Positions 1 through 6,934 of a DNA stretch of 10,000 nt are shown here, piece by piece. The position numbers and the translations under genes were made by a program. This DNA comes from Flavobacterium sp. (GTDB taxonomy: Bacteria; Bacteroidota; Bacteroidia; Flavobacteriales; Flavobacteriaceae). The notes beneath the pieces were generated by a model. That model did no database searches. It was not told the origin of the DNA and saw nothing but the letters and a program-made list of their open reading frames with translations. Location of the stretch: the NCBI RefSeq assembly GCF_020217025.1, contig NZ_JAIWOF010000108.1, positions 1 to 10,000 of the forward strand, read 5' to 3'. The first letter of the stretch is position 1. The number at the start of each line of letters is the position of its first letter.

Positions 1-344
1 CTTATGGTCGTGTAGCCCATTTTTAGTAACTCATCCGCAATTTTAACCAATTGTGTTCCGCGACCAGACCATCCGTGAACTAAAAGTACCTTTTTATCAC
101 TTTTTCCGTATTCATAAACTACAATTTCTTTGTTTATAGATGGAACCATAATACTTTTTTGAACACTTTCGCGTTCCATGTGTAGTTCACGTTTTGGTAG
201 TTTATGCCGAATTGGAGTCGTAAAAAGTTTAGCCGCAAATTTAGTTGTTAAACTAGGAGAAATAGCTTGCAAAAATTTTGCTGTATATAAAATAGGTTTA
301 GGTATTTCGATAACTTGCGATTGCTTTTGTTTCTTTTTGGACAT
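1..344 (-). CDS. Alpha/beta hydrolase, N-terminal part (runs off left edge)
   Basis: This gene is open from an ATG at 344-342 down to the window edge, giving 114 complete codons and no stop. The protein starts MSKKKQKQSQVIEIPKP, a lysine-rich cytosolic-type N-terminus without a signal peptide. At about residues 85-96 it has a beta strand followed by HGWSGRGTQ (VLLVHGWSGRGTQ). This is the HG-containing oxyanion-hole loop after strand beta-3 of alpha/beta hydrolases, so the fold call is good. The nucleophile elbow (G-x-S-x-G) and the catalytic Asp/His lie beyond the window, so substrate and even activity cannot be judged. It could be an esterase, lipase or dipeptidyl-peptidase-like member. It is divergent from the M48 protease gene, with 148 bases between the two starts. 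On its own strand a weak -7-like sequence (TAACTTGC, 367-360) lies shortly before the ATG. Confidence 0.85.
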   Translation of the reverse strand, partial: MSKKKQKQSQVIEIPKPILYTAKFLQAISPSLTTKFAAKLFTTPIRHKLPKRELHMERESVQKSIMVPSINKEIVVYEYGKSDKKVLLVHGWSGRGTQLVKIADELLKMGYTTI

Positions 345-467
345 GTTCAGAAATTTTGTGCAAGTTACAATTTATATGATGTTTGGTTTAATATTTGATT
401 ATAAAATATAGTTAAAAAATGATGCAAAAATTGAATCCGACAAACAGCTTAAAATTAAAAAAAGATG

Positions 468-475
468 TAATTTTG
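468..475 (+). promoter_or_regulatory. Candidate -7 promoter box (TAATTTTG) for the M48 protease gene
   Basis: TAATTTTG matches the Bacteroidota sigma-A -7 consensus TAnnTTTG exactly and ends 17 bases before the ATG at 493. No TTG lies at the usual spacing of about 20 bases upstream; the nearest is at 431-433, which is too far. The call therefore rests on the -7 box alone. Predicted transcription start is near 481, giving a leader of about 12 bases. The rest of the 345-492 gap is AT-rich, and I see no other structured element in it. Confidence 0.4.
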
Positions 476-492
476 TAAAAAATCGATTACTT

Positions 493-1311
493 ATGAATAT
501 GAAATTTAAAATTGTAGTACTTCTTGCTTTTGCACTTGTGATATCGTGTGCTAAAAATCCGTTTACAGGAAAGAGTACTTTGGCTTTAGTTCCAAATAGT
601 GAAATTTTGCCATCAGCTTTTCAACAATATAATCAGTTTTTATCTGAAAATAAAGTAATTACGGGTACAAGCGATGCGAAAAGAGTAGAGACAGTTGGAT
701 CTAAAATCAAAGTTGCCGCTGAACGTTGGTTAAATGCTAACGGATATGCTAATTATTTAGAAGGATATGCTTGGGAATATAAATTAGTAGATAGCAAAGA
801 AGTAAATGCTTGGTGTATGCCGGGAGGAAAAATCGTTTTTTACACGGGTATTATGCCAATTTGTAAAGACGATGCAGGTATGGCAACTGTAATGGGACAT
901 GAGGTAGCGCATGCTTTAGCCAATCACGGTCAACAACGAATGAGTGCTGGTGTTTTACAACAAGCTGGAGCGGCGGGAGTAGCAGTAGCTACTGGGAATA
1001 AATCGCAAGAAACACAACAAATTGCAATGACAGCATATGGTGCGACAACTCAATTTGGTGGAATGCTGCCATTTAGTAGAGCGCATGAAAGTGAAGCAGA
1101 TATGATTGGATTAACCTTAATGGCAATTGCAGGTTATAATCCTGATACGGCTGTTGCATTTTGGGAAAGAATGGCGGCACAATCAGGAGGACAAGCACCA
1201 CCAGAATTTATGAGCACACACCCTAGTAATGCTACTCGTATTGCTAAGATTAAAGAATTAATTCCTAAAGCAAAGGCTGAAGCGGCTAAGTTTGGCGTTA
1301 CTTTTAAATAA
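493..1311 (+). CDS. M48 family zinc metalloprotease, lipoprotein (Oma1/YcaL/LoiP-like)
   Basis: This 272-residue envelope metalloprotease has an N-terminal hydrophobic signal segment ending in the lipobox V-I-S-C, with lipidated Cys19. It should therefore be lipid-anchored in the periplasmic space or outer membrane. After Cys19 comes a K-N-P-F-T-G-K segment typical of the N-terminus of M48 lipoproteins. The zinc site is visible: H136-E-V-A-H140 (two zinc ligands and the catalytic Glu137), and an E-x-x-x-D motif with Glu199 as third ligand and Asp203. Near the C-terminus is S-T-H-P-S followed by R-I, the usual conserved His-Pro segment of this family. All catalytic elements are intact. By analogy with YcaL, LoiP and BepA it probably degrades misfolded outer-membrane or periplasmic proteins; substrate is inference. 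A second ATG two codons downstream (499) is an equally possible start. It is followed by a hairpin terminator, so it is probably transcribed alone. Confidence 0.93.
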   Translation: MNMKFKIVVLLAFALVISCAKNPFTGKSTLALVPNSEILPSAFQQYNQFLSENKVITGTSDAKRVETVGSKIKVAAERWLNANGYANYLEGYAWEYKLVDSKEVNAWCMPGGKIVFYTGIMPICKDDAGMATVMGHEVAHALANHGQQRMSAGVLQQAGAAGVAVATGNKSQETQQIAMTAYGATTQFGGMLPFSRAHESEADMIGLTLMAIAGYNPDTAVAFWERMAAQSGGQAPPEFMSTHPSNATRIAKIKELIPKAKAEAAKFGVTFK

Positions 1312-1326
1312 TTAAAAAATTACTAT

Positions 1327-1334
1327 TATATTTG
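1327..1334 (+). promoter_or_regulatory. Candidate -7 promoter box (TATATTTG) for the MFS transporter gene
   Basis: TATATTTG is an exact match to TAnnTTTG and ends immediately before the terminator hairpin. Transcription would begin near 1340, inside the hairpin, so the new transcript would lack the left arm and would not be terminated. The leader to the ATG at 1377 would be about 37 bases. No TTG is found at the expected -33 spacing, so support is moderate. Confidence 0.33.
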
Positions 1335-1359
1335 AATCCCGACATTGTCGGGATTTTTT
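1335..1359 (+). terminator. Rho-independent terminator after the M48 protease gene
   Basis: An almost perfect inverted repeat, AATCCCGACA ... TGTCGGGATT, spans 1335-1355. Realistically it forms a 7-8 bp GC-rich stem around a loop centred on CATTG, followed by a run of six T (1354-1359). It lies 24 bases after the protease stop codon. The same hairpin falls inside an in-frame upstream extension of the next gene, which argues against that extension being translated. Confidence 0.88.
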
Positions 1360-1376
1360 ATTTTAAATCAATTGCT

Positions 1377-2672
1377 ATGCAACAACTTCAAAAAGGAGAT
1401 TCAAAACTTTTAAATGCTTGGGCTTTTTACGATTGGGCAAACTCGGTTTATGCTTTGGTGATTTCTTCAACCATTTTTCCATTGTATTACGGAGCTTTAT
1501 TCCGCCAAAAAAATATTGAAGAAATTGTTTTGTTTGGATTTTCTATTCGAAGTGAAGCATTGATAAGTTATGTAACTGCTTTAGGATTTTTAATCATTGC
1601 TTTTATCTCACCATTATTATCAGGAATTGCCGATTACTTAGGAAACAAAAAGTTTTTCTTGAAGCTTTTTTGTTACGTTGGGGCGATTTCATGTATGTCA
1701 TTGTACTTTTTTTCAATAGATGATGAAATGGTTGTTTTAAGTTTGGTTTCCTACTTATTGGCTTTAATTGGTTTTTGGGGAAGTTTAGTATTTTATAATT
1801 CGTATTTACCCGATATCGCTCATAAAGAACAACAAGATAAGATCAGCGCAAAAGGATTTAGTTTAGGATATGTGGGTAGTGTTGTTTTGTTGTTGATTTG
1901 TTTAGCTATGGTTATGTCAGTAGCGGATGACCAAAAACTGCAAATGATGCAATATTCCTTTCTTTTAGTGGGTATTTGGTGGTTAGGTTTCAGTCAATAC
2001 ACATATTATTATCTACCAAATAATAAAAACGAAAACAAACTGCATAAGAATGTACTATTCAATGGTTTTAAAGAGTTGCGAAAAGTTTGGCAACAAATTA
2101 AAGAATTAAAATCCTTACGACGTTATTTAGGAGCCTTCTTCGTTTATAGTATGGCAGTGCAAACTATCATGATTATTGCAGCTTATTTTGGAGAAAAAGA
2201 AGTACAATGGGGAAGTGATAGTAAACGAACCATGGGATTAATAATTAGTATTTTATTGATTCAATTAATTGCGGTTTTAGGTGCTTGGCTAACATCAAAA
2301 CTTGTTGCTAAATATGGAAATATTGTAGTTTTAATTGGTTTAAATTTCTCCTGGATTTTAATTTGTACATACGCCTATTTTGTTATCACTCCAAACGATT
2401 TCTATATTGCTGCCGCTTTTGTGGGATTAGTAATGGGAGGAATTCAATCGTTATCGCGTTCTACTTATTCTAAATTTATTCCAGAAGACACAAAAGATAC
2501 TACTTCTTTCTTTAGTTTTTATGATGTTGCTGAGAAAATCGGAATTGTTATCGGAATGTTTACCTATGGTTATATCGCCGATGTAACTGGAAAAATTCAA
2601 AATGCCATCCTATTTTTAATCCTATTTTTCGTGATAGGATTACTTCTTTTGTTGCGAGTTCCTAAAAAGTAA
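1377..2672 (+). CDS. MFS transporter of the UMF1 / Atg22-like family
   Basis: This is an integral inner-membrane transporter of 431 residues. Shortly after the N-terminus it carries W-A-F-Y-D-W-A-N-S, the hallmark first-helix motif of the unknown-major-facilitator UMF1 / vacuole-effluxer Atg22-like group. About twelve hydrophobic segments follow, as expected for MFS, with a charged cytoplasmic loop (about residues 215-245) between the two halves and a G-x-x-Q-S-L-S-R-S segment in the C-terminal half. The frame is open back to a TTG at 1332. I chose the ATG at 1377 because the extension would translate the terminator hairpin and because the family usually begins just before the WAFYDWANS helix. 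Bacterial members have no settled substrate; amino-acid or small-solute efflux is a guess from the fungal Atg22 relatives. It stands alone, with 114-150 bases before lon. Confidence 0.9.
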   Translation: MQQLQKGDSKLLNAWAFYDWANSVYALVISSTIFPLYYGALFRQKNIEEIVLFGFSIRSEALISYVTALGFLIIAFISPLLSGIADYLGNKKFFLKLFCYVGAISCMSLYFFSIDDEMVVLSLVSYLLALIGFWGSLVFYNSYLPDIAHKEQQDKISAKGFSLGYVGSVVLLLICLAMVMSVADDQKLQMMQYSFLLVGIWWLGFSQYTYYYLPNNKNENKLHKNVLFNGFKELRKVWQQIKELKSLRRYLGAFFVYSMAVQTIMIIAAYFGEKEVQWGSDSKRTMGLIISILLIQLIAVLGAWLTSKLVAKYGNIVVLIGLNFSWILICTYAYFVITPNDFYIAAAFVGLVMGGIQSLSRSTYSKFIPEDTKDTTSFFSFYDVAEKIGIVIGMFTYGYIADVTGKIQNAILFLILFFVIGLLLLLRVPKK

Positions 2673-2765
2673 TGTTCTTGGCATACATCTTGAACTATTA
2701 CTTCTGAAATTGCTATTTAAAATTATTTTATGATTTGATTATCAATAAAATAGCGTCTTAATGCG

Positions 2766-2773
2766 TACCTTTG
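2766..2773 (+). promoter_or_regulatory. Candidate -7 promoter box (TACCTTTG) for lon
   Basis: TACCTTTG fits TAnnTTTG exactly. The expected start of transcription is around 2779. That leaves about 44 bases before the ATG at 2823 but only about 8 before the ATG at 2787, which is one reason to prefer the later start. A TTTG at 2734-2737 is 28 bases upstream, longer than the usual -33/-7 spacing. An AT-only imperfect inverted repeat (2724-2752) lies just upstream. I see no heat-shock operator (CIRCE-type) in the 2673-2822 gap. Confidence 0.42.
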
Positions 2774-2822
2774 AATACATTTTCAAATGATAATTACTGA
2801 CAAAAAGACCATAAATATTATT

Positions 2823-5285
2823 ATGCCGAATCAAAAAATACTAGCGCTTGACAATTTGTCACTTCAAGAAATGGATCCAGATGCGGAATTGATTCCGTTA
2901 ATGACGCCTGAAGATGAAGAAGAAATGAACAACGAGGCTTTGCCTGAAGATATTGCCATTTTACCTTTACGAAATACCGTTTTATTCCCTGGAGTTGTAA
3001 TTCCAATTACTGCTGGAAGAGATAAATCGATTAAATTAATCAATGATGCCAATGCCAAAGGTAAAATAATTGGTGTTGTAGCACAAATTGATGAAAACGT
3101 AGAAGAACCAACTCCAAATGACGTACATCACATTGGAACAGTGGCTCGAATCATGCGCGTTTTAAAAATGCCTGATGGAAATACAACTGTAATTCTTCAA
3201 GGTAAAAAACGTTTTGAAATAGAAAATTTTACTCAAGAAGAACCTTATTTAAGAGCTACTATTAAAGAGGTTGCAGAAGAGCGTCCAAATGATAAAAACG
3301 TAGAATTCAAAGCAATTGTAGAATCAATTAAGGAATTGGCTATCCAAATTATCAAGGAAAGTCCAAACATTCCAACAGAAGCTACTTTTGCGATTAAAAA
3401 TATCGAAAGTAATCCGTTTTTAATCAATTTTGTTTCTTCTAATATGAATCTTTCGGTTGAAGAAAAACAAGAATTATTATCGATTCCAAATTTAAAAGAT
3501 AGAGCATTAGAAACGTTGCGTTACATGAATTTAGAGCTTCAAAAATTAGAAGTTCGCAACGATATTCAGTCGAAAGTTCGTTTTGATTTAGACCAACAAC
3601 AACGCGAATATTTCTTGCAGCAACAAATGAAAACCATTCAAGAAGAATTGGGTGGCGTTTCCTATGAAGCAGAAATTGAAGAAATGCGTGCCAAAGGGAA
3701 AAAGAAAAAATGGGACGATAAAACAGCGCAACATTTCGAAAAAGAATTATCTAAATTGCAACGTACCAATCCAAATTCGCCTGATTTTGGGATTCAACGC
3801 AATTACATCGAGTTGTTTTTAGAATTGCCTTGGAACGAATTTACCAAAGACAATTTCGATTTAAAACGCGCTCAAAAAATTCTAGATAGAGACCATTATG
3901 GTTTAGAAGATGTAAAGAAACGTATTGTCGAACATTTGGCAGTTTTAAAACTTCGTAACGACATGAAATCACCAATTTTATGTTTGTACGGACCTCCGGG
4001 AGTTGGTAAAACATCAATTGGAAAATCCATTGCTGAAGCTTTAGGAAGAGAATATATCAGAATGTCATTAGGTGGTTTACGTGATGAAGCAGAAATTCGT
4101 GGTCACCGTAAAACCTATATTGGTGCGATGCCAGGACGAATTCTTCAAAATATTAAGAAAGCCAAAACATCAAATCCAGTTTTCGTATTGGATGAGATTG
4201 ATAAATTGTCATCAAGTCATAATGGTGATCCATCTTCGGCTTTGTTAGAAGTTTTAGATCCGGAACAAAACAAAGAATTCCATGATAATTTCTTGGAATT
4301 AGGGTATGATTTATCAAAAGTGATGTTCATTGCCACTTCAAATAGCTTGTCAACTATTCAGCCAGCACTTCGCGACCGTATGGAAATCATCGAAATGACT
4401 GGTTATACTATTGAAGAGAAAATCGAAATCGCTAAAACACACTTGTTGCCAAAACAATTAAAAGAACACGGATTAACGGCTAAAGATTTACAAATTGGTA
4501 AAAAACAATTAGAAAAAATCGTAGTAGGTTACACACGTGAATCGGGTGTTCGTGGTTTAGAGAAAAAAATTGCTCAAGTAGTGCGACATGCAGCAAAATC
4601 GATTGCTATGGAAGAACCTTACAACGTAAAAGTTTCCGATGCTGATATTTTAGAAGTATTGAAATCGCCACGAATGGAGCGCGACAAATACGAAAATAAC
4701 GATGTTGCAGGAGTGGTTACAGGTTTAGCTTGGACATCTGTTGGTGGTGATATTTTATTCATCGAATCTTTAATTTCGAAAGGAAAAGGAGCGATGACGA
4801 TGACCGGAAATTTAGGAACGGTTATGAAAGAATCGGTTACGATTGCTTTGGAATATATTCGTGCTAACGCTGAATTTTTAGGAATTAATCCAGAAGTTTT
4901 AAATAATTATAACATTCACATTCACGTTCCAGAAGGAGCAACGCCAAAAGATGGACCAAGTGCTGGAATTGCTATGCTGACTTCTATGGTGTCTTCTTTT
5001 ACTCAAAAACGAGTGAAAAAACACATCGCCATGACGGGAGAAATCACGCTTCGCGGCAAAGTATTGCCAGTGGGCGGAATCAAAGAAAAGATTTTGGCTG
5101 CGAAAAGAGCGAACATCAAAGAAATCATTTTGTGTAAAGAAAACAAACGCGATATAGAGGAAATCAAAGCGGATTACATCGAAGGATTAACGTTCCATTA
5201 CGTAGACAGAATGAGTGAAGTTTTAGATATTGCTATTACCAATCAAAAGGTGAAAAATGCTAAAAACTTGGAAAGTAAAAACTAA
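2823..5285 (+). CDS. lon: ATP-dependent endopeptidase Lon
   Basis: Lon is the cytosolic AAA+ serine protease that degrades misfolded and regulatory proteins. From the ATG at 2823 it is 820 residues, normal for bacterial LonA. The N-terminal substrate-binding domain follows an acidic leader and begins around [12 protein letters not shown] (about residues 45-56). A coiled helical region precedes the AAA+ module. Walker A is G-P-P-G-V-G-K-T at 390-397 (Lys396) and Walker B ends in D457-E458. The protease domain carries catalytic Ser713 in K-D-G-P-S-A-G and Lys756 in G-G-I-K-E-K. This is the same 43-residue spacing as Ser679/Lys722 of E. coli Lon. All active residues are present. The frame also allows an ATG at 2787 (832 residues). 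I prefer 2823 because its product begins [16 protein letters not shown], like flavobacterial Lon proteins I recall, and because it leaves a normal leader. A strong terminator follows directly. Confidence 0.97.
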   Translation: MPNQKILALDNLSLQEMDPDAELIPLMTPEDEEEMNNEALPEDIAILPLRNTVLFPGVVIPITAGRDKSIKLINDANAKGKIIGVVAQIDENVEEPTPNDVHHIGTVARIMRVLKMPDGNTTVILQGKKRFEIENFTQEEPYLRATIKEVAEERPNDKNVEFKAIVESIKELAIQIIKESPNIPTEATFAIKNIESNPFLINFVSSNMNLSVEEKQELLSIPNLKDRALETLRYMNLELQKLEVRNDIQSKVRFDLDQQQREYFLQQQMKTIQEELGGVSYEAEIEEMRAKGKKKKWDDKTAQHFEKELSKLQRTNPNSPDFGIQRNYIELFLELPWNEFTKDNFDLKRAQKILDRDHYGLEDVKKRIVEHLAVLKLRNDMKSPILCLYGPPGVGKTSIGKSIAEALGREYIRMSLGGLRDEAEIRGHRKTYIGAMPGRILQNIKKAKTSNPVFVLDEIDKLSSSHNGDPSSALLEVLDPEQNKEFHDNFLELGYDLSKVMFIATSNSLSTIQPALRDRMEIIEMTGYTIEEKIEIAKTHLLPKQLKEHGLTAKDLQIGKKQLEKIVVGYTRESGVRGLEKKIAQVVRHAAKSIAMEEPYNVKVSDADILEVLKSPRMERDKYENNDVAGVVTGLAWTSVGGDILFIESLISKGKGAMTMTGNLGTVMKESVTIALEYIRANAEFLGINPEVLNNYNIHIHVPEGATPKDGPSAGIAMLTSMVSSFTQKRVKKHIAMTGEITLRGKVLPVGGIKEKILAAKRANIKEIILCKENKRDIEEIKADYIEGLTFHYVDRMSEVLDIAITNQKVKNAKNLESKN

Positions 5286-5312
5286 ATTTTCCAATTTTAA
5301 TACGATTAATTT

Positions 5313-5352
5313 AAGAACTCTCAATAATTCATTTATTGGGAGTTCTTTTTTT
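5313..5352 (+). terminator. Rho-independent terminator after lon
   Basis: A 13-bp stem with one G-U pair (AGAACTCTCAATA at 5314-5326 against TATTGGGAGTTCT at 5334-5346) has a 7-base loop and is followed by seven T (5346-5352). It starts 28 bases after the lon stop codon, a classic intrinsic terminator. Confidence 0.92.
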
Positions 5353-5381
5353 GTTTCCTAACCGATATAATTTTATCTTCG
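5350..5381 (+). promoter_or_regulatory. Promoter for porQ: TTTG (-33) and TATCTTCG (-7)
   Basis: TTTG at 5350-5353 is followed after 20 bases by TATCTTCG at 5374-5381. This fits the Bacteroidota TTTG-N20-TAnnTTTG architecture with one mismatch in the -7 box. Predicted start is near 5387, leaving about 28 bases of leader before the ATG at 5415. The -33 element sits in the T-run of the lon terminator. Confidence 0.5.
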
Positions 5382-5414
5382 CAGTTGCGTTATAAGTAAG
5401 ATTAACATCAAAAA

Positions 5415-6434
5415 ATGCTAAGAAAACTCGTATTCCTTTTATCCCTACTGCTATCGGCTGCTACATTTGGCCAAATAGGAGGTAAGAGCGTATATCAGTT
5501 TTTGAACTTAGCACAATCGCCTCGACAAGCGGCTTTGGGTGGAAAAACAGTTACTGTTGTGGATTACGACGTCAACCAAGCGTTTTACAATCCAGCTACT
5601 ATTAACGAAAAAATGCACAATCGTTTATCGGCTAATTATGGAAGTTACTACGGAGAAGTTTCTTATGGAACCGCAGCTTATGCCTATACGTATGACCGCC
5701 ATTTGCAAACTTTTCATGCAGGAATTAGCTATGTCAATTACGGAACATTTGAAGGAAGAGACGAATTAGGAAATTTAACTTCTGATTTTACAGGAAGTGA
5801 AGCTGCATTATCACTAGGTTATGCCTATAATTTACCTTGGACCGATATGTATGTTGGGGCGAACGCCAAATTAATTTCATCCACTTTAGAAAGTTATAAT
5901 TCTTGGGGAGCAGCGGTAGATTTGGGATTTTTATATGTTGATGTAGATAACGATATCAATTATGGATTGACTGTTCGAAATTTAGGTTTTCAAATTAAGC
6001 CTTATCAAGATACGAATGAAAAATTACCTTTAGCTATTGATGCAGGAATTTCTCAATTGATGCTAAACGTACCAATCCGTTGGCATTTAACTTTGGAGAA
6101 TTTACAGCAATGGAATATTGCTTTTTCTAATCCAAATAGAGCAGAAGGAAGTTTAGATGGCGGTTCTAAAGAAGAAAAAGTATCGTTTATTAACAATGCT
6201 TTACGACACGTAATTGTTGGAGCTGAATTATTTCCCGAAAAAGGTTTTAATGTACGTTTAGGTTATAACTTTAGAAGAGGCGAAGAATTACGTATCGTAG
6301 ACAAACGTAATTTCTCAGGAATATCAGTTGGATTTGGATTGCGATTTGGAAAAGTTAAATTTGATTATTCGTATTCTAGATATACCATCGCTGCCAATAC
6401 AAGTTTGTTTGGTTTAATGATTGATTTGAATTAA
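5415..6434 (+). CDS. porQ: Type IX secretion system protein PorQ
   Basis: This is a 339-residue outer-membrane protein. An N-terminal signal peptide (hydrophobic LVFLLSLLLSAATFG) is probably cleaved after about residue 19-20. The mature part begins with G-G-K-S-V-Y-Q-F-L-N-L, then S-P-R-Q-A-A-L-G-G, the signature opening of PorQ and its relative PorV. The remainder is rich in alternating aromatic and glycine strands (for example L-S-L-G-Y-A-Y and F-N-V-R-L-G-Y-N-F) and ends in strands V-G-F-G-L-R-F and F-D-Y-S-Y-S-R, as expected for a beta-barrel. PorQ is an accessory outer-membrane component of the T9SS. In Porphyromonas gingivalis it works with PorZ in the attachment complex that anchors secreted C-terminal-domain proteins to lipopolysaccharide. 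It has its own predicted promoter and lies upstream of cmk, an arrangement I recall from other Flavobacteriia. Naming confidence is high; a PorV-family paralogue is the only realistic alternative. Confidence 0.9.
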   Translation: MLRKLVFLLSLLLSAATFGQIGGKSVYQFLNLAQSPRQAALGGKTVTVVDYDVNQAFYNPATINEKMHNRLSANYGSYYGEVSYGTAAYAYTYDRHLQTFHAGISYVNYGTFEGRDELGNLTSDFTGSEAALSLGYAYNLPWTDMYVGANAKLISSTLESYNSWGAAVDLGFLYVDVDNDINYGLTVRNLGFQIKPYQDTNEKLPLAIDAGISQLMLNVPIRWHLTLENLQQWNIAFSNPNRAEGSLDGGSKEEKVSFINNALRHVIVGAELFPEKGFNVRLGYNFRRGEELRIVDKRNFSGISVGFGLRFGKVKFDYSYSRYTIAANTSLFGLMIDLN

Positions 6435-6466
6435 AGAAGCGAGAGAAAAGAGTAAAGAGACAAGAA

Positions 6467-6901
6467 ATGAGAAAGCTAGAAAGTGATTATAGATACTTAG
6501 TAATTTTGTTAGTTTTAAATATAATTTTTAGTTTCATCATTGTTTTGTTAGTTGATTTTTTCTTTGAATTAGAACTTCAAAATTTAAAATTTATCATAGC
6601 ACTATTTATTACTTTATTTTTGTTCAATTTCTATAAGTGTTTTGTTTGTTTTGATTCAAATTCTATTCACTTTAAAAATATTTATGGTTTTACTTTAAAG
6701 AAAATTAATTTTAAAGATATAAAAGGAAGTAAAGTATTTAAAAATCAACATTTTAACAATAATATCATGTTGCTTTTTGGAGATAAATATGATGAAATGA
6801 TAGTGATAAAATTAGATTTAATAAATTCAAAAAAATACTCAGTTAATGGACAGTTCTTTTCTAAAACTGGATTAAATGATTTTATAAGATTAACAAAATA
6901 A
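6467..6901 (+). CDS. Small membrane protein of unknown function, two TM helices plus soluble C-terminal domain
   Basis: I do not recognise this 144-residue protein. Visible features are two long hydrophobic helices at about residues 10-33 and 40-62, separated by a short acidic turn (E-L-E-L-Q-N), and a hydrophilic C-terminal part of about 80 residues. The C-terminal part has alternating strands (F-D-S-N-S-I-H-F-K-N, then K-K-I-N-F-K-D-I-K-G-S-K-V-F) and a final helix (L-N-D-F-I-R-L). The layout of two helices followed by I-x-F-x-D-I-K strands resembles bacterial PH-domain-like (bPH) membrane proteins, but that is structural analogy only. The start at 6467 follows GACAAGAA, a weak purine-rich ribosome site. 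The gene lies 32 bases after porQ and 33 bases before cmk. Its base composition stands out: about 17-18% G+C over 360 counted bases, against about 42% in the cmk lines counted. It may be a lineage-specific insertion. Confidence 0.72.
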   Translation: MRKLESDYRYLVILLVLNIIFSFIIVLLVDFFFELELQNLKFIIALFITLFLFNFYKCFVCFDSNSIHFKNIYGFTLKKINFKDIKGSKVFKNQHFNNNIMLLFGDKYDEMIVIKLDLINSKKYSVNGQFFSKTGLNDFIRLTK

Positions 6902-6904
6902 AAA

Positions 6905-6928
6905 CTTAGCGCTTTAGCGTCTTCGTGG
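6905..6928. repeat. Short repeat-like element (CTTAGCG-CTTTAGCG-TCTTCGTGG) between genes
   Basis: TTAGCG occurs twice with an 8-base period (6906-6911 and 6914-6919) and is followed by TCTTCGTGG. The composition is GC-rich compared with the flanking gene. It resembles the dispersed intergenic CTTTGCGxCTTTGCGxCTTCGTGG family that I recall from many Bacteroidota genomes. Only one copy is in this window, so membership in a dispersed family is inference from memory. It occupies nearly the whole 33-base gap before the cmk start codon. Confidence 0.4.
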
Positions 6929-6934
6929 AAACGT

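Noticed and set aside
178..411. Plus-strand open frame of 77 codons over the start of the alpha/beta hydrolase.
   Set aside because: It is antisense to a frame with a clear hydrolase motif; its own translation shows no family pattern and it runs into the divergent promoter region.
1332..1376. In-frame TTG-initiated N-terminal extension of the MFS transporter (15 residues).
   Set aside because: It would translate the GC-rich terminator hairpin at 1335-1355 and start 2-3 bases after a likely -7 box. The ATG at 1377 gives the normal family N-terminus.
2724..2752. AT-only inverted repeat (TATTTTAT ... ATAAAATA, with an inner GAT/ATC pair) before lon.
   Set aside because: It lacks GC pairs and a T-run, so it is a poor terminator. 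Such repeats arise easily by chance in AT-rich DNA. No known operator matches.
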